A program made the translations under genes and the position numbers. From assembly GCA_937957915.1 (NCBI GenBank), contig CALGNZ010000172.1, positions 1 through 33,176 of the forward strand: a DNA stretch of 33,176 nucleotides, read 5' to 3'. The notes below the pieces were generated by a model, which searched no databases, was not told the origin of the DNA, and saw only the letters and a list, made by a program, of their open reading frames with translations. Below are positions 15,162 through 23,712 of the stretch, one piece after another. Source of the DNA: an uncultured Granulosicoccaceae bacterium (lineage in GTDB: Bacteria > Pseudomonadota > Gammaproteobacteria > Granulosicoccales > Granulosicoccaceae). The stretch's first letter is position 1. Each line of letters begins with the position of its first letter.

Positions 15162-16712
15162 TTATTCCTCAATACTCGATAGGGTACTACCTGCATCCCG
15201 CTCTTTTCGACTGGTCAGAGCCGGGCTGTCCGGGCTGTTGCTTACTAGCTGACTGTAGCCATCCATGACAGTGTTACCCACAATTGAATAGAATATTGTC
15301 GCTAGTATCAGCACACCTGCAGCCACCCCTGCCAGGTTAAGTTTCTGAGTACGGGTGAGCTTTTGTTTTTGCACCGGCGCATTCCTTTTTCCACCCGGAG
15401 GCCGTTCACTACCAGCAGGCCGCACACCTCTGGTGAGTTTACTATTACTGCTTTTAACAGGAGCCAGTGGCTCCTCCCGGAGAGGACACTGTTCGGAATG
15501 CGCAGTTAGCAGGTTTTCGCACAGATAGCAAAGTTCTTTCTTTGCCTGTAGCCCGGGGCGCAGTATTTCAGGCGTCGTGGCTGCAGTTATCTGCCGCCTT
15601 GCGGTCGTATCCCTCGCTGCCTCTGACCTGATACTTTTGGCACTTGCACTTTTAGTGTTAACACTGCCAACTCCTGGGCGAAAGAAGTTTTTCTTACTTT
15701 TGCGCTTGTTCCGTTGCTCGGGCACCGGGACTTTTTGTTCCAGGCTACCCAGACCCGTAGCGACAACCGTCACCCGCATTTCATCTTTCATACGCGGATC
15801 AAACACGGTACCTATCACCACATTGGCATCCGCAGCAGTGATGTTGGCAATAATATCACCGACAACCTGAAACTCGCCCATCGATAAATCAGCGCTCGCA
15901 GTCACATTGGCCAGTATGCCACGTGCCTCTCTCAGATCTATATTGTCGAGCAAGGGGCTTTCAATTGCAGCGATGGCAGCATCCCGGGCACGATGCTCAC
16001 CAATACCTCGACCGGTGCTCATCATCGCCTGCCCCATTTCAGTCATCACAGATTTGACGTCTGCAAAATCTACGTTGATCAGGCCAGTGGTTGTAATCAG
16101 CTCTGCAATACTCTGTACTGCATTGGTGAGGATATCGTTCGATGCTGCAAACGCATCGATAAGCGGAATGTTGGGTCCGAGGTGCTTGAGCAGGTTTTCA
16201 TTAGGCACAACGATCAGCGAATCAACATGCCGCCGCAGTTCTTCGATGCCGGCAGTGGCGACAGCACGTCGCTTCTCACCCTCGAATGCAAATGGTTTTG
16301 TCACCACCGCTACAGTGAGAACACCAAGCTCGCGAGCAATTTTAGCCACTACTGGAACAGCGCCCGTGCCCGTACCACCCCCCATACCAGCAGTTAAGAA
16401 CAATAAATCAGCATTGCCAATCGCTTCGGCAATTCGATCTTTGTCTTCCTCGGCTGCAAGTCGGCCAATCTGCGGGTCCGCACCTGCGCCAAGACCTCTG
16501 GTCAGGGCATTGCCGAGCTGGATAACATCATGCGGCTGGTATCTGGCAAGCGCCTGTGCATCAGTATTTACACAGGTAAACGACAGGCCGTGAATATCGG
16601 CGGCGACCATATGTTCTATGGCATTACAACCGCCACCCCCTACACCCATCAACTTTAAAACAGCTGCGTGATGCAGATTTGGCTCAAGATTTCGCACATC
16701 CTGGTGCATCAT
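15162..16712 (-). CDS. ftsZ: FtsZ homologue with Cys/His linker motif and C-terminal transmembrane anchor
   Basis: 516 residues, against about 380 for E. coli FtsZ. Residues 18-322 form a complete FtsZ GTPase: KLMGVGGGGCNAIEHMV (20-36), VNTDAQAL, the tubulin signature AGMGGGTGTGAVPVVAKIA, VVTKPFAFEG, and the catalytic T7 loop NVDFADVKSVM (213-223). It should bind and hydrolyse GTP and polymerise. After ATGLG the protein departs from the family. A basic linker (330-455) holds C395-x2-C398-x6-H405-x3-C409, like a small zinc site. Residues 458-480 form a hydrophobic helix preceded by Lys/Arg (inside) and followed by a 36-residue polar tail (outside). The canonical DIPAFLRKQ-type peptide that binds FtsA and ZipA is absent. 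No ftsA, ftsQ, mur or lpxC genes are near. It is probably a paralogue or specialised FtsZ; whether the genome has another FtsZ cannot be seen here. Confidence 0.9.
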   Translation of the reverse strand: MMHQDVRNLEPNLHHAAVLKLMGVGGGGCNAIEHMVAADIHGLSFTCVNTDAQALARYQPHDVIQLGNALTRGLGAGADPQIGRLAAEEDKDRIAEAIGNADLLFLTAGMGGGTGTGAVPVVAKIARELGVLTVAVVTKPFAFEGEKRRAVATAGIEELRRHVDSLIVVPNENLLKHLGPNIPLIDAFAASNDILTNAVQSIAELITTTGLINVDFADVKSVMTEMGQAMMSTGRGIGEHRARDAAIAAIESPLLDNIDLREARGILANVTASADLSMGEFQVVGDIIANITAADANVVIGTVFDPRMKDEMRVTVVATGLGSLEQKVPVPEQRNKRKSKKNFFRPGVGSVNTKSASAKSIRSEAARDTTARRQITAATTPEILRPGLQAKKELCYLCENLLTAHSEQCPLREEPLAPVKSSNSKLTRGVRPAGSERPPGGKRNAPVQKQKLTRTQKLNLAGVAAGVLILATIFYSIVGNTVMDGYSQLVSNSPDSPALTSRKERDAGSTLSSIEE

Positions 16713-16715
16713 ATA

Positions 16716-16726
16716 AGACTCAGTCT
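16716..16726. promoter_or_regulatory. AGACTcAGTCT inverted repeat just before the ftsZ-like start
   Basis: Perfect 5-bp arms around one base, ending four bases upstream of the first ATG (16712) on the minus strand. No Shine-Dalgarno sequence is visible there, so this could be a leader hairpin or operator affecting translation or transcription. It may also be chance. Confidence 0.3.
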
Positions 16727-16730
16727 AGAG

Positions 16731-16836
16731 AATACCTACTTCCGGTATTTACATGAAAATCATACAAACAATGGGAAGACCTGCAAATACCTTCGGCACA
16801 AAGGGGGATTTACTACAGCAGTAATTCCGAAATACC
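16731..16836. promoter_or_regulatory. Four AATACC elements around the ftsZ-like promoter
   Basis: AATACC at 16731-16736, GGTATTT (reverse) at 16744-16750, AAATACC at 16785-16791 and AAATACC at 16830-16836. The first two form AATACC-N7-GGTATT, an inverted pair; the second and third flank the candidate promoter. Three of the four share the 7-base form. The density is well above what a 6-7 base word should reach by chance. Likely binding sites of an unidentified regulator. Confidence 0.45.
16759..16786 (-). promoter_or_regulatory. Candidate sigma-70 promoter of the ftsZ-like gene
   Basis: On the minus strand TTGCAG (16786-16781, -35) and TATGAT (16764-16759, -10) are separated by 16 bases. The -10 differs from consensus at one position and the -35 at two. 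Transcription would start near 16752, giving a leader of about 40 bases that contains the AATACC-N7-GGTATT pair and the AGACTcAGTCT repeat. Confidence 0.35.
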
Positions 16837-17134
16837 AGATTCTTGCCGGAAATATTACTGGAAGCGAAGACACGCACATGATGTGCCATCCTGCTGACGG
16901 AATCGCTTGTTATGCAGAATCAAACTCCGGACTCTGGAGAGCTGTCTCAAAATGCGAATCTACAGGCTTTATTTGCAGGCTGCGAGTAGCGTTTTTCAGA
17001 GTGTTGTTTGATCAACACTATCAACAGGGGATGACCGGATAGTTCCCTGATTGGTGATCCTCTCCCTGGGAGTTACGCCGTGGCGAGCAGTGTCTTGTGG
17101 CTTTGTTTGCCCCCGGTGACAGACAGGCACCGAG
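16837..17134. other. Intergenic stretch between the Hyu run and the ftsZ-like gene, with one hairpin
   Basis: No gene is visible. The main structure is AGTGTTG (17000-17006) and CAACACT (17013-17019), perfect 7-bp arms around a 6-base loop. It could end transcription of the Hyu genes on the minus strand, but no T-run follows. A smaller CTCCC-T-GGGAG palindrome lies near 17062-17072. Confidence 0.4.
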
Positions 17135-18697
17135 TTATACGGCCTCACCAGACCAGTTACCACCAAACGCCGTGTCTATACTTACGGTATCACCAGCCCT
17201 CAGTGGGTAACCGCTGGCAAAATTCAACGAGCTTGTATCACCATTAATACCAGTTACCATCACGGTATTAAACCCACCGCTTGGTGCACCATCGCCCGAC
17301 CAAACCGGAATACGATTGCGTGTATAGCCGACAGACAAAACAGCATCGCTGCGCAGGCGGTAAGCCAGCGACACACCACGGCCACCGCGATACGTTACTG
17401 CGTGGTTGTTAGCCTTCCCCAAAGACTTGTACAACACATCCAGGCCGTAGCGAGCCTCACAAATTTCTACCGGACAATTGAAGGTATCACCGTGACTGGT
17501 TGAGTACATTGCGTCCATGCCGTCACGCGTCGACGTTGCACCCCAGCCACCCATCTGCGGCTCAACCAACGTGTAACGACGACTGGTGTCTGGATGGTTA
17601 CCGGCTATAACAGTGCCACAAATAGAAGCGAAGTGACCCACAGGCAGACGCCCGGGGATTGCGCGTGCGATACACTGCCACAACAAATCGAACAGTCTGA
17701 TACGAGTTTCAAAATAATAGCCTTGCGGTGCTGTTTCACCTGCATGAAATACTGACCCGGGGCGAGTTTTTACCTGTAGAGGCTTAAAGGAACCTGCATT
17801 GGCATAGCGCTCTGCATCGCACAATGCTTTAAAAATCATTTGCGCTGCTATCACCGCTCCGTCGCGACTTGTGTTGTAGGGGCCGACGCTGCTGTCCGGG
17901 TTTTGGGTTAAGTCCACCACAAAGCTGTCACGGGTTATAGCAATGGTTGCCTGCCATCGTTCCCCACTGTCCTGCTCTTCTTCAATTTCGTAAGTACCCG
18001 CCGGCAATGTCGCCAATCCGGTGCGTGATCGTTTTTCGCCTTCAGCGAAAGCGGCCAGAATCGCCGAATCAAACGCATCGACTCCATACTTCTCGAGTAG
18101 CAATCGAATTTGTTCTTCAGCACGATTGCTCGCAGCCAGTTGTGCCCACAAATCTCCATGCACCTGATCTGGTAGTCTGGAGTTCACTTCAATAATATCG
18201 AATACGGCCTGCAACGGACGACCGCGATCAATCAGTTTTATCGCTGGAAGCCTGATACCTTCGGCGAAGATCTCCGTGACATCAGTGGCCATTGAACCCG
18301 GGACCTTGCCGCCGATGTCAGCCCAGTGCGCAATTGATGCTGTCCATGCACAGCAGCGCTCGTCAAAGAAAACAGGCTTGGCGATGACGATATCATTCAG
18401 GTGCGTCACACCACCATAGTTTGGATCGTTGGTGATATACACATCACCGGCTGCAATGGCACTGCCATGAAGTTCAATAATGCGTTTAACGGCTTTGTCG
18501 AGTACACCGACAAAGGTGGGGATCCCGGCCCCGGAGCTGACCAGATCACCTGTTGCGTTGGTAACGCCGGTACCCACATCGAGCACCTCATAGATGATCG
18601 GGCTCATTGCTGTTTTTTTGAGTACTGTAAACATCTCTTCCGCCGCAGCGTTCAGACCGGCCTGAATAACCGAGAGTGTAAAGATGTCTTGTGTCAT
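17135..18697 (-). CDS. hyuB: Hydantoinase B/oxoprolinase-type subunit, second copy with shortened end
   Basis: 520 residues, cytoplasmic, the B-type subunit of ATP-dependent cyclic amidases (N-methylhydantoinase, oxoprolinase, acetophenone carboxylase family). Family segments: KKTAMSPIIYEVLDVGTGVT near 27-46, SSGAGIPTFVGVLDKAV, DVYITNDPNYGGVTHLNDIV, HWADIGGKVPGSM and DPxxxxSxGPYNTSRDG near 270. It resembles the upstream HyuB closely in order but ends at SIDTAFGGNWSGEAV. The Gly-rich GGGYGDP motif and the 30 residues after it, present in the other copy, are missing, and they are not found in another frame downstream. The start ATG (18697) has no clear ribosome site and follows a 119-base gap with tandem repeats. 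It may be a second specificity subunit or a decaying duplicate. Confidence 0.85.
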   Translation of the reverse strand: MTQDIFTLSVIQAGLNAAAEEMFTVLKKTAMSPIIYEVLDVGTGVTNATGDLVSSGAGIPTFVGVLDKAVKRIIELHGSAIAAGDVYITNDPNYGGVTHLNDIVIAKPVFFDERCCAWTASIAHWADIGGKVPGSMATDVTEIFAEGIRLPAIKLIDRGRPLQAVFDIIEVNSRLPDQVHGDLWAQLAASNRAEEQIRLLLEKYGVDAFDSAILAAFAEGEKRSRTGLATLPAGTYEIEEEQDSGERWQATIAITRDSFVVDLTQNPDSSVGPYNTSRDGAVIAAQMIFKALCDAERYANAGSFKPLQVKTRPGSVFHAGETAPQGYYFETRIRLFDLLWQCIARAIPGRLPVGHFASICGTVIAGNHPDTSRRYTLVEPQMGGWGATSTRDGMDAMYSTSHGDTFNCPVEICEARYGLDVLYKSLGKANNHAVTYRGGRGVSLAYRLRSDAVLSVGYTRNRIPVWSGDGAPSGGFNTVMVTGINGDTSSLNFASGYPLRAGDTVSIDTAFGGNWSGEAV

Positions 18698-18781
18698 TAG
18701 TGTTAGTCGTTACTGGTCGGCGTTAGCGGCCAGGTATATAAAAATCACCCGGAATTATTCAACAGAACAGGTATCGGGTAA

Positions 18782-18820
18782 GCAGCAGAGCCAGGCAGCA
18801 GAGCCAGGCAGCAGAGCTAG
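18782..18820. repeat. Three 13-bp tandem repeats at the 3' end of the M24 gene
   Basis: GCAGCAGAGCCAG at 18782-18794 and 18795-18807, then GCAGCAGAGCTAG at 18808-18820. The single C-to-T change in the third copy forms the TAG stop codon of the M24 gene on the minus strand (18819-18817). The array fills part of the gap before the second hyuB. Confidence 0.85.
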
Positions 18821-19917
18821 GCAATTACCGTCAGGTCACGAGGCAGTTCGGAAAATATTTCAGGCCCGTCTTCGCGCAGAATAACAATGTCTTCGAGGCG
18901 CAGGCCAAATCGTCCGGGCAAATAGATACCCGGCTCTATCGAAAATACCATGCCTGATTGCAATATCGTTTCAGATACCGAAGTCAGGTAGGGTTGCTCG
19001 TGAATTTCAACACCCAGACCATGACCGGTGCGATGCACAAAGTATTCACCATAGCCTGCATCGCTAATCACACCGCGCGCAGCGGCGTCGACCTCTTTTG
19101 CCATGACCCCCGGCCTGGCGGCGGCCATCGCAGCCTGCACGGCTGCCTCGACTATCGCGTGCACTTCCTCGTAGCCGCCCGGCAGCTCACCCATTGCGGC
19201 CATACGCGTAATGTCGCTGGAGTAGCCATCCATACCACCGCCGATGTCCATGACTACCGCATCGCCACCGACAAGGACTGTATGGCCGGTATGATGATGA
19301 GGAAACGCCCCATTACCACCTGCGCCCACAATGGTAAATATCGGTTGCGCGCCCTGTGCTGAGAATGATTCGCGAATGATGCCCGCTATTTCAAGCTCGG
19401 TCATACCGGGTTTCATAGCAGCCCAGCCGGTACGCATGGCTTCATCCGCAATTAGCGCGTTTGCCTTTAAACACTGGTATTCCGATTCATCCTTGCACAT
19501 CCGCAACGCGCCGATGGTGGTTGCGGTGAATTGTCTCTGTGCTGACGTCAGTGTGTCTTGCACCAATGCAGCAAAGTCGGCACGCATGGTTTCATCAAGA
19601 GCAATACTGTCTGCATTGTCCGCAGCCAGTTCGTGCAACAGACTCGTAAAAGCCTTTTCTGGCCCATCCGCATCAGCCCACTCGAAAAAAGGTAACTCGG
19701 TATGAGCTCTGGAGCCCTCTGCATTAAGAGCAGGCATAAGCATACCTATACCCGATTGACTTACACACAACAGGCACGGCCTTTCATCAGCATGCGGATG
19801 AAACCCCAATAACCATTGCATGTGCGGCCCCGGTCCGATAGCCAGCAAATCAACGCTAACATCAGCCATTTTTTGTCTGAGCGCTGCAATCCGTGACTCT
19901 ACCAAAGCGCTGTTCAT
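18817..19917 (-). CDS. M24 family metallopeptidase (Xaa-Pro dipeptidase/creatinase-like)
   Basis: 366 residues, pita-bread fold. The N-terminal creatinase-like domain covers about 1-135 and the catalytic domain 140-360. All five metal ligands are in place: D224 and D235 (DIGGGMDGYSSDITR), H299 (RTGHGLGVEIHE), E328 (SIEPGIY) and E342 (RLEDIV). PHHHTGH at 206-212 supplies the usual substrate-site histidines. It is therefore expected to be an active two-metal hydrolase, cytoplasmic. Prolidase, aminopeptidase P and creatinase share this fold, and sequence reading alone does not separate them. Its ATG overlaps the stop of the upstream hyuB (ATGA at 19917-19914), so it is translationally coupled and probably acts on the product of the Hyu enzyme. 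Confidence 0.85.
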   Translation of the reverse strand: MNSALVESRIAALRQKMADVSVDLLAIGPGPHMQWLLGFHPHADERPCLLCVSQSGIGMLMPALNAEGSRAHTELPFFEWADADGPEKAFTSLLHELAADNADSIALDETMRADFAALVQDTLTSAQRQFTATTIGALRMCKDESEYQCLKANALIADEAMRTGWAAMKPGMTELEIAGIIRESFSAQGAQPIFTIVGAGGNGAFPHHHTGHTVLVGGDAVVMDIGGGMDGYSSDITRMAAMGELPGGYEEVHAIVEAAVQAAMAAARPGVMAKEVDAAARGVISDAGYGEYFVHRTGHGLGVEIHEQPYLTSVSETILQSGMVFSIEPGIYLPGRFGLRLEDIVILREDGPEIFSELPRDLTVIA

Positions 19918-21575
19918 AATGATTTCCCGTAAAGGTTTGCCGCCGCTTCAGCCGTGATATAGCCGTTACGCACATCACTGGCGACCGCTTCGGTTGTTCG
20001 TTTTTCGGGATCACCGTAACCACCGCCACTGGCTGTCACTACACGTATGACATCGTCGGTATGGACAGTGAGTCCGGATACGAAGGAGTAGGTCTCGCTG
20101 GTACCATCCACACGGAGTACCTCAACATAGTTACCGGAGCCCTCTTTCCCTCCCTGCAATGCCCAGGGTTTAATTTTGCAACGTGTATAGCCTGCCGTCA
20201 TAAACCCGTTATCAGTGCGAATACGGTATTCGAGTATCAACCCTCGGCCACCGGTGTATTCTCCTTCACCGCCTTGCGCGGTGTTAAGCTCCATACGATC
20301 GACAAACAATCCGTTGCGAGCCTCTGATATTTCTGCCGGCGTGTTGTAGGTTTCACCGTGGAAGCCTGAAAAAATGCAGCTGTTGCCATCGCGCCCGTCC
20401 CAAGCCCCCCAGCCTCCGATCTGCGGCTCAATGATCGTGTATTGCCTTCCAGTGTCGGGATGAATGCCACCGATAAATGTGCCACAGATCGACGCAAAGT
20501 GCCCCGCCGGCAGCCGCTCCGGAATGTGCGGTGCAAGACATCGCCAGATTAAATCATACACACGAACTTCGGTTTCAAAATAGAAGCCAATCGCTGAAGG
20601 CTCCTGAGCATGAAACACAGACCCTTCACGCGTGAGCACCTTTAATGGCCTGAAGGAACCATCGTTGGCTGGCGTGTCAGGGTCAGTTAATGATTTAAAA
20701 ACCATTTGCGCGCAGACTACCGTACCATCACGGCTGGTATTGGTTGGCCCCACATCCTGATCCGGGTTATCCGTAAGATCAACGATAAACTCGTCATCAC
20801 TTATAGTGACTTTTACTTTGTAGATGCGCCCGTCATCTTGCTCTTCGTCGAGTTCAAACGTACCCTTGGGTAACTTCTTAAGCTCGGCGAGAGCGGTCAA
20901 TTCGCCAAACTCCATAAAGCTGTTCATGGCATAGCTAAATGTGGCAACGCCGTATTTATCGGCCAGTTCTTCAAGACGTCTGGCACCAATTCTGACCGAT
21001 GCGATAGCCGCCCATACATCACCCAGCAAAAAGTCAGGCATCCTCGAGTTAACGGTGATGATATCCATTACAGCCTGTTCGGTTACGCCTTCACTAATCA
21101 ACTTGACTGCCGGTAAACGCAAACCCTCCTGAAAGATCTCGGTGGCTTCCCCGGACAATGAACCGGGAGCCATGCCGCCAACATCGGAGTTGTGTGCAAT
21201 ATTAGCTGTCCACGCAATAAGCTGTTCACCGGCAAATACCGGCATCGCCAGCACCAGATCATTCAAGTGGGTAACACCGCCGTGGTATGGATCGTTGGTG
21301 ATAAATACATCACCCGGTTTGATATCGCCTTCAGCGTCGAACTTTTGCAACAGAACCTGCACCGACTTGTCGAGCACGCCGATAAACGCCGGTATACCCG
21401 CTCCGGAAGAAGCTATACGCCCCTGCGCATCAGTGATACCAGTACCCATGTCGAGCACTTCATATATAATGGAACTCATCGCGGTTTTACGCATCGCCTC
21501 GAACATTTCGTCAGCGGAAGCCTGCAATGAGTTTTGAATAATCTCAAGCGTAATAGGATCGTTACTCTGTGGCAT
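19914..21575 (-). CDS. hyuB: Hydantoinase B/oxoprolinase-type subunit
   Basis: 553 residues from the ATG at 21575, which has GAGGG at good spacing and lies 10 bases after the hyuA stop; a start at 21593 overlapping hyuA is possible. B subunit of the HyuA/HyuB cyclic amidase. Segments in order: RKTAMSSIIYEVLDMGTGIT, SSGAGIPAFIGVLDKSV, PGDVFITNDPYHGGVTHLND, HNSDVGGMAPGSL, DVGPTNTSRDGTVV, and the C-terminal TASGGGYGDPEKR motif followed by a helix, as in full-length members. With HyuA it would open a cyclic imide/amide ring using ATP. It is coupled to the M24 gene by an ATGA overlap. Confidence 0.9.
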   Translation of the reverse strand: MPQSNDPITLEIIQNSLQASADEMFEAMRKTAMSSIIYEVLDMGTGITDAQGRIASSGAGIPAFIGVLDKSVQVLLQKFDAEGDIKPGDVFITNDPYHGGVTHLNDLVLAMPVFAGEQLIAWTANIAHNSDVGGMAPGSLSGEATEIFQEGLRLPAVKLISEGVTEQAVMDIITVNSRMPDFLLGDVWAAIASVRIGARRLEELADKYGVATFSYAMNSFMEFGELTALAELKKLPKGTFELDEEQDDGRIYKVKVTISDDEFIVDLTDNPDQDVGPTNTSRDGTVVCAQMVFKSLTDPDTPANDGSFRPLKVLTREGSVFHAQEPSAIGFYFETEVRVYDLIWRCLAPHIPERLPAGHFASICGTFIGGIHPDTGRQYTIIEPQIGGWGAWDGRDGNSCIFSGFHGETYNTPAEISEARNGLFVDRMELNTAQGGEGEYTGGRGLILEYRIRTDNGFMTAGYTRCKIKPWALQGGKEGSGNYVEVLRVDGTSETYSFVSGLTVHTDDVIRVVTASGGGYGDPEKRTTEAVASDVRNGYITAEAAANLYGKSL

Positions 21576-21585
21576 GTTGCTACCC

Positions 21586-23712
21586 TCAATCATGTCGCTC
21601 CCCCGGTGAATTCAGAGTGATATGAATGTTACGATACGCATCAATCTCTACCGTGTTGTCCGGGTGCACAACGGTGGTGGTGCCGGAATCCTCAATTATG
21701 GCTGGCCCCCTGAATGTCATACCCGGTGCCAGTAGATCTCCGTTGTAGGCTGTCGCCTTGTGCTTACCTTCGAGTGCAAAATCAACCATACGCTCGCCTT
21801 TGACTGCATCAGTTAACAGACGATCACTGACCGGCTCCGGCTTCATCGTCAGTTTGCCCACCTCGGCGGTGGCCACAAGGTGGATACCAACCAGCTCTAC
21901 AGGCGCATCAAGGCGATAGGTAAACTCGCGTTCATAGGTATCGTGAAAGTTATCTGCAATAGTAGACAACGCTGCATCGGTGATGGTGCCGGTACTTAAC
22001 AACACCTCAGTCGTATGCTCCTGATTCTGATAGCGGAACTTGCCGTAACGGGTAAATCTGACGGAACCGGATTCGATGCCTTCATTCACAAAGGTTTCGA
22101 GAGCCTCTTTCTCCGCCTCGGCAAATACACCTTCAATCACAGCGCCCGAGCCCTCCGCAAGATCAGCCAGTCGGGTGACAAAGAAGTCGCGTCGCAGATC
22201 GGACATCATCATGCCCCACGCTGAAAACACTGATGCTGCAGCTGGGATTACTACCTTCTTAACCTGTAATTCCTGACCAAGTGCCACCGCATGCATCCCT
22301 CCCCCGCCGCCAAAAGCGAGTAGTGTAAAGTCACGGGTATCGAAACCTCGACTCAGGGATACCAGCTTGAGCGCGTTGACCATATTATTATTAGCGATGC
22401 GGATGATGCCACGCGCTGCATCGTCAGTATCCACACCAAGCGATTGCCCCAGCGTCTTTAAGACACGTTCTGCTGACTGCATATCAGCGTTAACCTCGCC
22501 ACCGCAGAAGTAGTCTTTATTAATCCGGCCCAGCCACAGGTTTGCGTCGGTAGTGGTTGCCGCATCGCCCCCTTTACCATAGGCTGCAGGCCCGGGTACA
22601 GCACCGGCAGACTGCGGCCCCACATGCAATTTACCGTAGTCATCGACCCATGCGATTGAACCACCGCCATTGCCAATTTCTACCAAATCTACCACCGGCA
22701 CCATGATGGGGTAACCGGCTGACTTGCGTGAACGCTCAATCCAGTAGTCAGTCATGATGCGAACCTGGCCATCCTCAATCAACGAACACTTGGCGGTAGT
22801 GCCACCGATATCCAGTGCCAGTATATTTGGTTCACCAATCAATTTGCCTAACTCAGCAGCTCCCCAAAATCCGGAGGCAGGACCACTTTCAACCATGGTT
22901 ATGGGCGTGCGCGATGTGGCCTCGAGAGAATCAACCCCGCAGTTTGACTGCATAATATAAGGGTTACTTAAAAGCCCTTTCGCCTTCAAACCCTTATCAA
23001 GTTTTTGCAAATAGGTGGCAGCCACTGGTTGCACATAAGCTGACAGAACCGTGGTGTTAGTGCGCTCATACTCACGCCATTCCCGCGTTATCTGGTGAGA
23101 CGCGACCACTGCAACTTCAGGCCAGTGTTTGCTAATTGCCGCAGCGGCTGCCTGCTCATGTGCAGTATTGGCATAGGAGTGCAAAAAACTAATTGCGACG
23201 GCTCGCACGCCGTCAGCTTTGAATGCTTCGAGGATCTTTGGCAACCCAGACAAATCAAGTGGCGTTCGCTCTTCTCCTGTGTAGTTCATGCGGCCAGGCA
23301 CTTCCGCACGCAGATAGCGCGGCACAAAAGGCTGCGGTTTTTGATAGTGGAGGTTAAAAAAATCCGGTCGATTACCGCGTGCTATTTCGAGTGTGTCGCG
23401 AAAGCCTTCGGTGGTGATCAGGCCCACTTTCTCGCCTTTGCGCTCAGTCAGCGCATTGATCACTACGGTCGTGCCATGAACCAGGAAATCGACATCGGCA
23501 GGATCTACCTTGCCTTTTTCTAAAACATTTAACACCCCGTTTTCAAAATCGGGCGGCGTGGTATCGGACTTGGCAGTGACGATACGCGATTCGCCAGTTT
23601 CCGTATTGGTTTCAAAGCAAACTAAATCTGTAAACGTGCCACCCACATCGGTGGCCACCCGTCTAGTTATTACGTTGGTTGAAACCGCACTGGTAGATTT
23701 TGCGTCAGGCAT
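21586..23712 (-). CDS. hyuA: Hydantoinase A/oxoprolinase-type ATPase subunit
   Basis: 708 residues, cytoplasmic, the A subunit of ATP-dependent cyclic amidases. DVGGTFTD at 22-29 and DIGGTTAK at 301-308 are the two acetate-kinase-like phosphate loops that bind ATP. HGTT at 79-82 and ESGPASG at 275-281 are also characteristic. The C-terminal third (from about residue 500) is the Hydantoinase A C-terminal region, ending in GPAIIEDSGTTTVV. The length matches stand-alone HyuA (about 690-720), so it is not an A-B fusion. AGGAG lies seven bases before the ATG, which overlaps the end of the GAF gene by eight bases. One HyuA is accompanied by two HyuB genes. Confidence 0.92.
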   Translation of the reverse strand: MPDAKSTSAVSTNVITRRVATDVGGTFTDLVCFETNTETGESRIVTAKSDTTPPDFENGVLNVLEKGKVDPADVDFLVHGTTVVINALTERKGEKVGLITTEGFRDTLEIARGNRPDFFNLHYQKPQPFVPRYLRAEVPGRMNYTGEERTPLDLSGLPKILEAFKADGVRAVAISFLHSYANTAHEQAAAAAISKHWPEVAVVASHQITREWREYERTNTTVLSAYVQPVAATYLQKLDKGLKAKGLLSNPYIMQSNCGVDSLEATSRTPITMVESGPASGFWGAAELGKLIGEPNILALDIGGTTAKCSLIEDGQVRIMTDYWIERSRKSAGYPIMVPVVDLVEIGNGGGSIAWVDDYGKLHVGPQSAGAVPGPAAYGKGGDAATTTDANLWLGRINKDYFCGGEVNADMQSAERVLKTLGQSLGVDTDDAARGIIRIANNNMVNALKLVSLSRGFDTRDFTLLAFGGGGGMHAVALGQELQVKKVVIPAAASVFSAWGMMMSDLRRDFFVTRLADLAEGSGAVIEGVFAEAEKEALETFVNEGIESGSVRFTRYGKFRYQNQEHTTEVLLSTGTITDAALSTIADNFHDTYEREFTYRLDAPVELVGIHLVATAEVGKLTMKPEPVSDRLLTDAVKGERMVDFALEGKHKATAYNGDLLAPGMTFRGPAIIEDSGTTTVVHPDNTVEIDAYRNIHITLNSPGERHD

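Noticed and set aside
14915..15268. 117-codon plus-strand frame after the DUF1015 gene
   Set aside because: No family resemblance, unusual Pro/Cys/Arg content, no ribosome site, and it runs into the antisense of the ftsZ-like gene.
15907..16593. 228-codon open frame on the plus strand
   Set aside because: It is fully antisense to the conserved FtsZ GTPase domain, and its Ser/Ala/Arg-rich composition is what the complement of that gene produces.
17000..17019. Hairpin as an intrinsic terminator of the Hyu run
   Set aside because: The 7-bp stem is perfect but no T-run follows on the minus strand, and it lies over 100 bases past the last gene; listed only as a structure.
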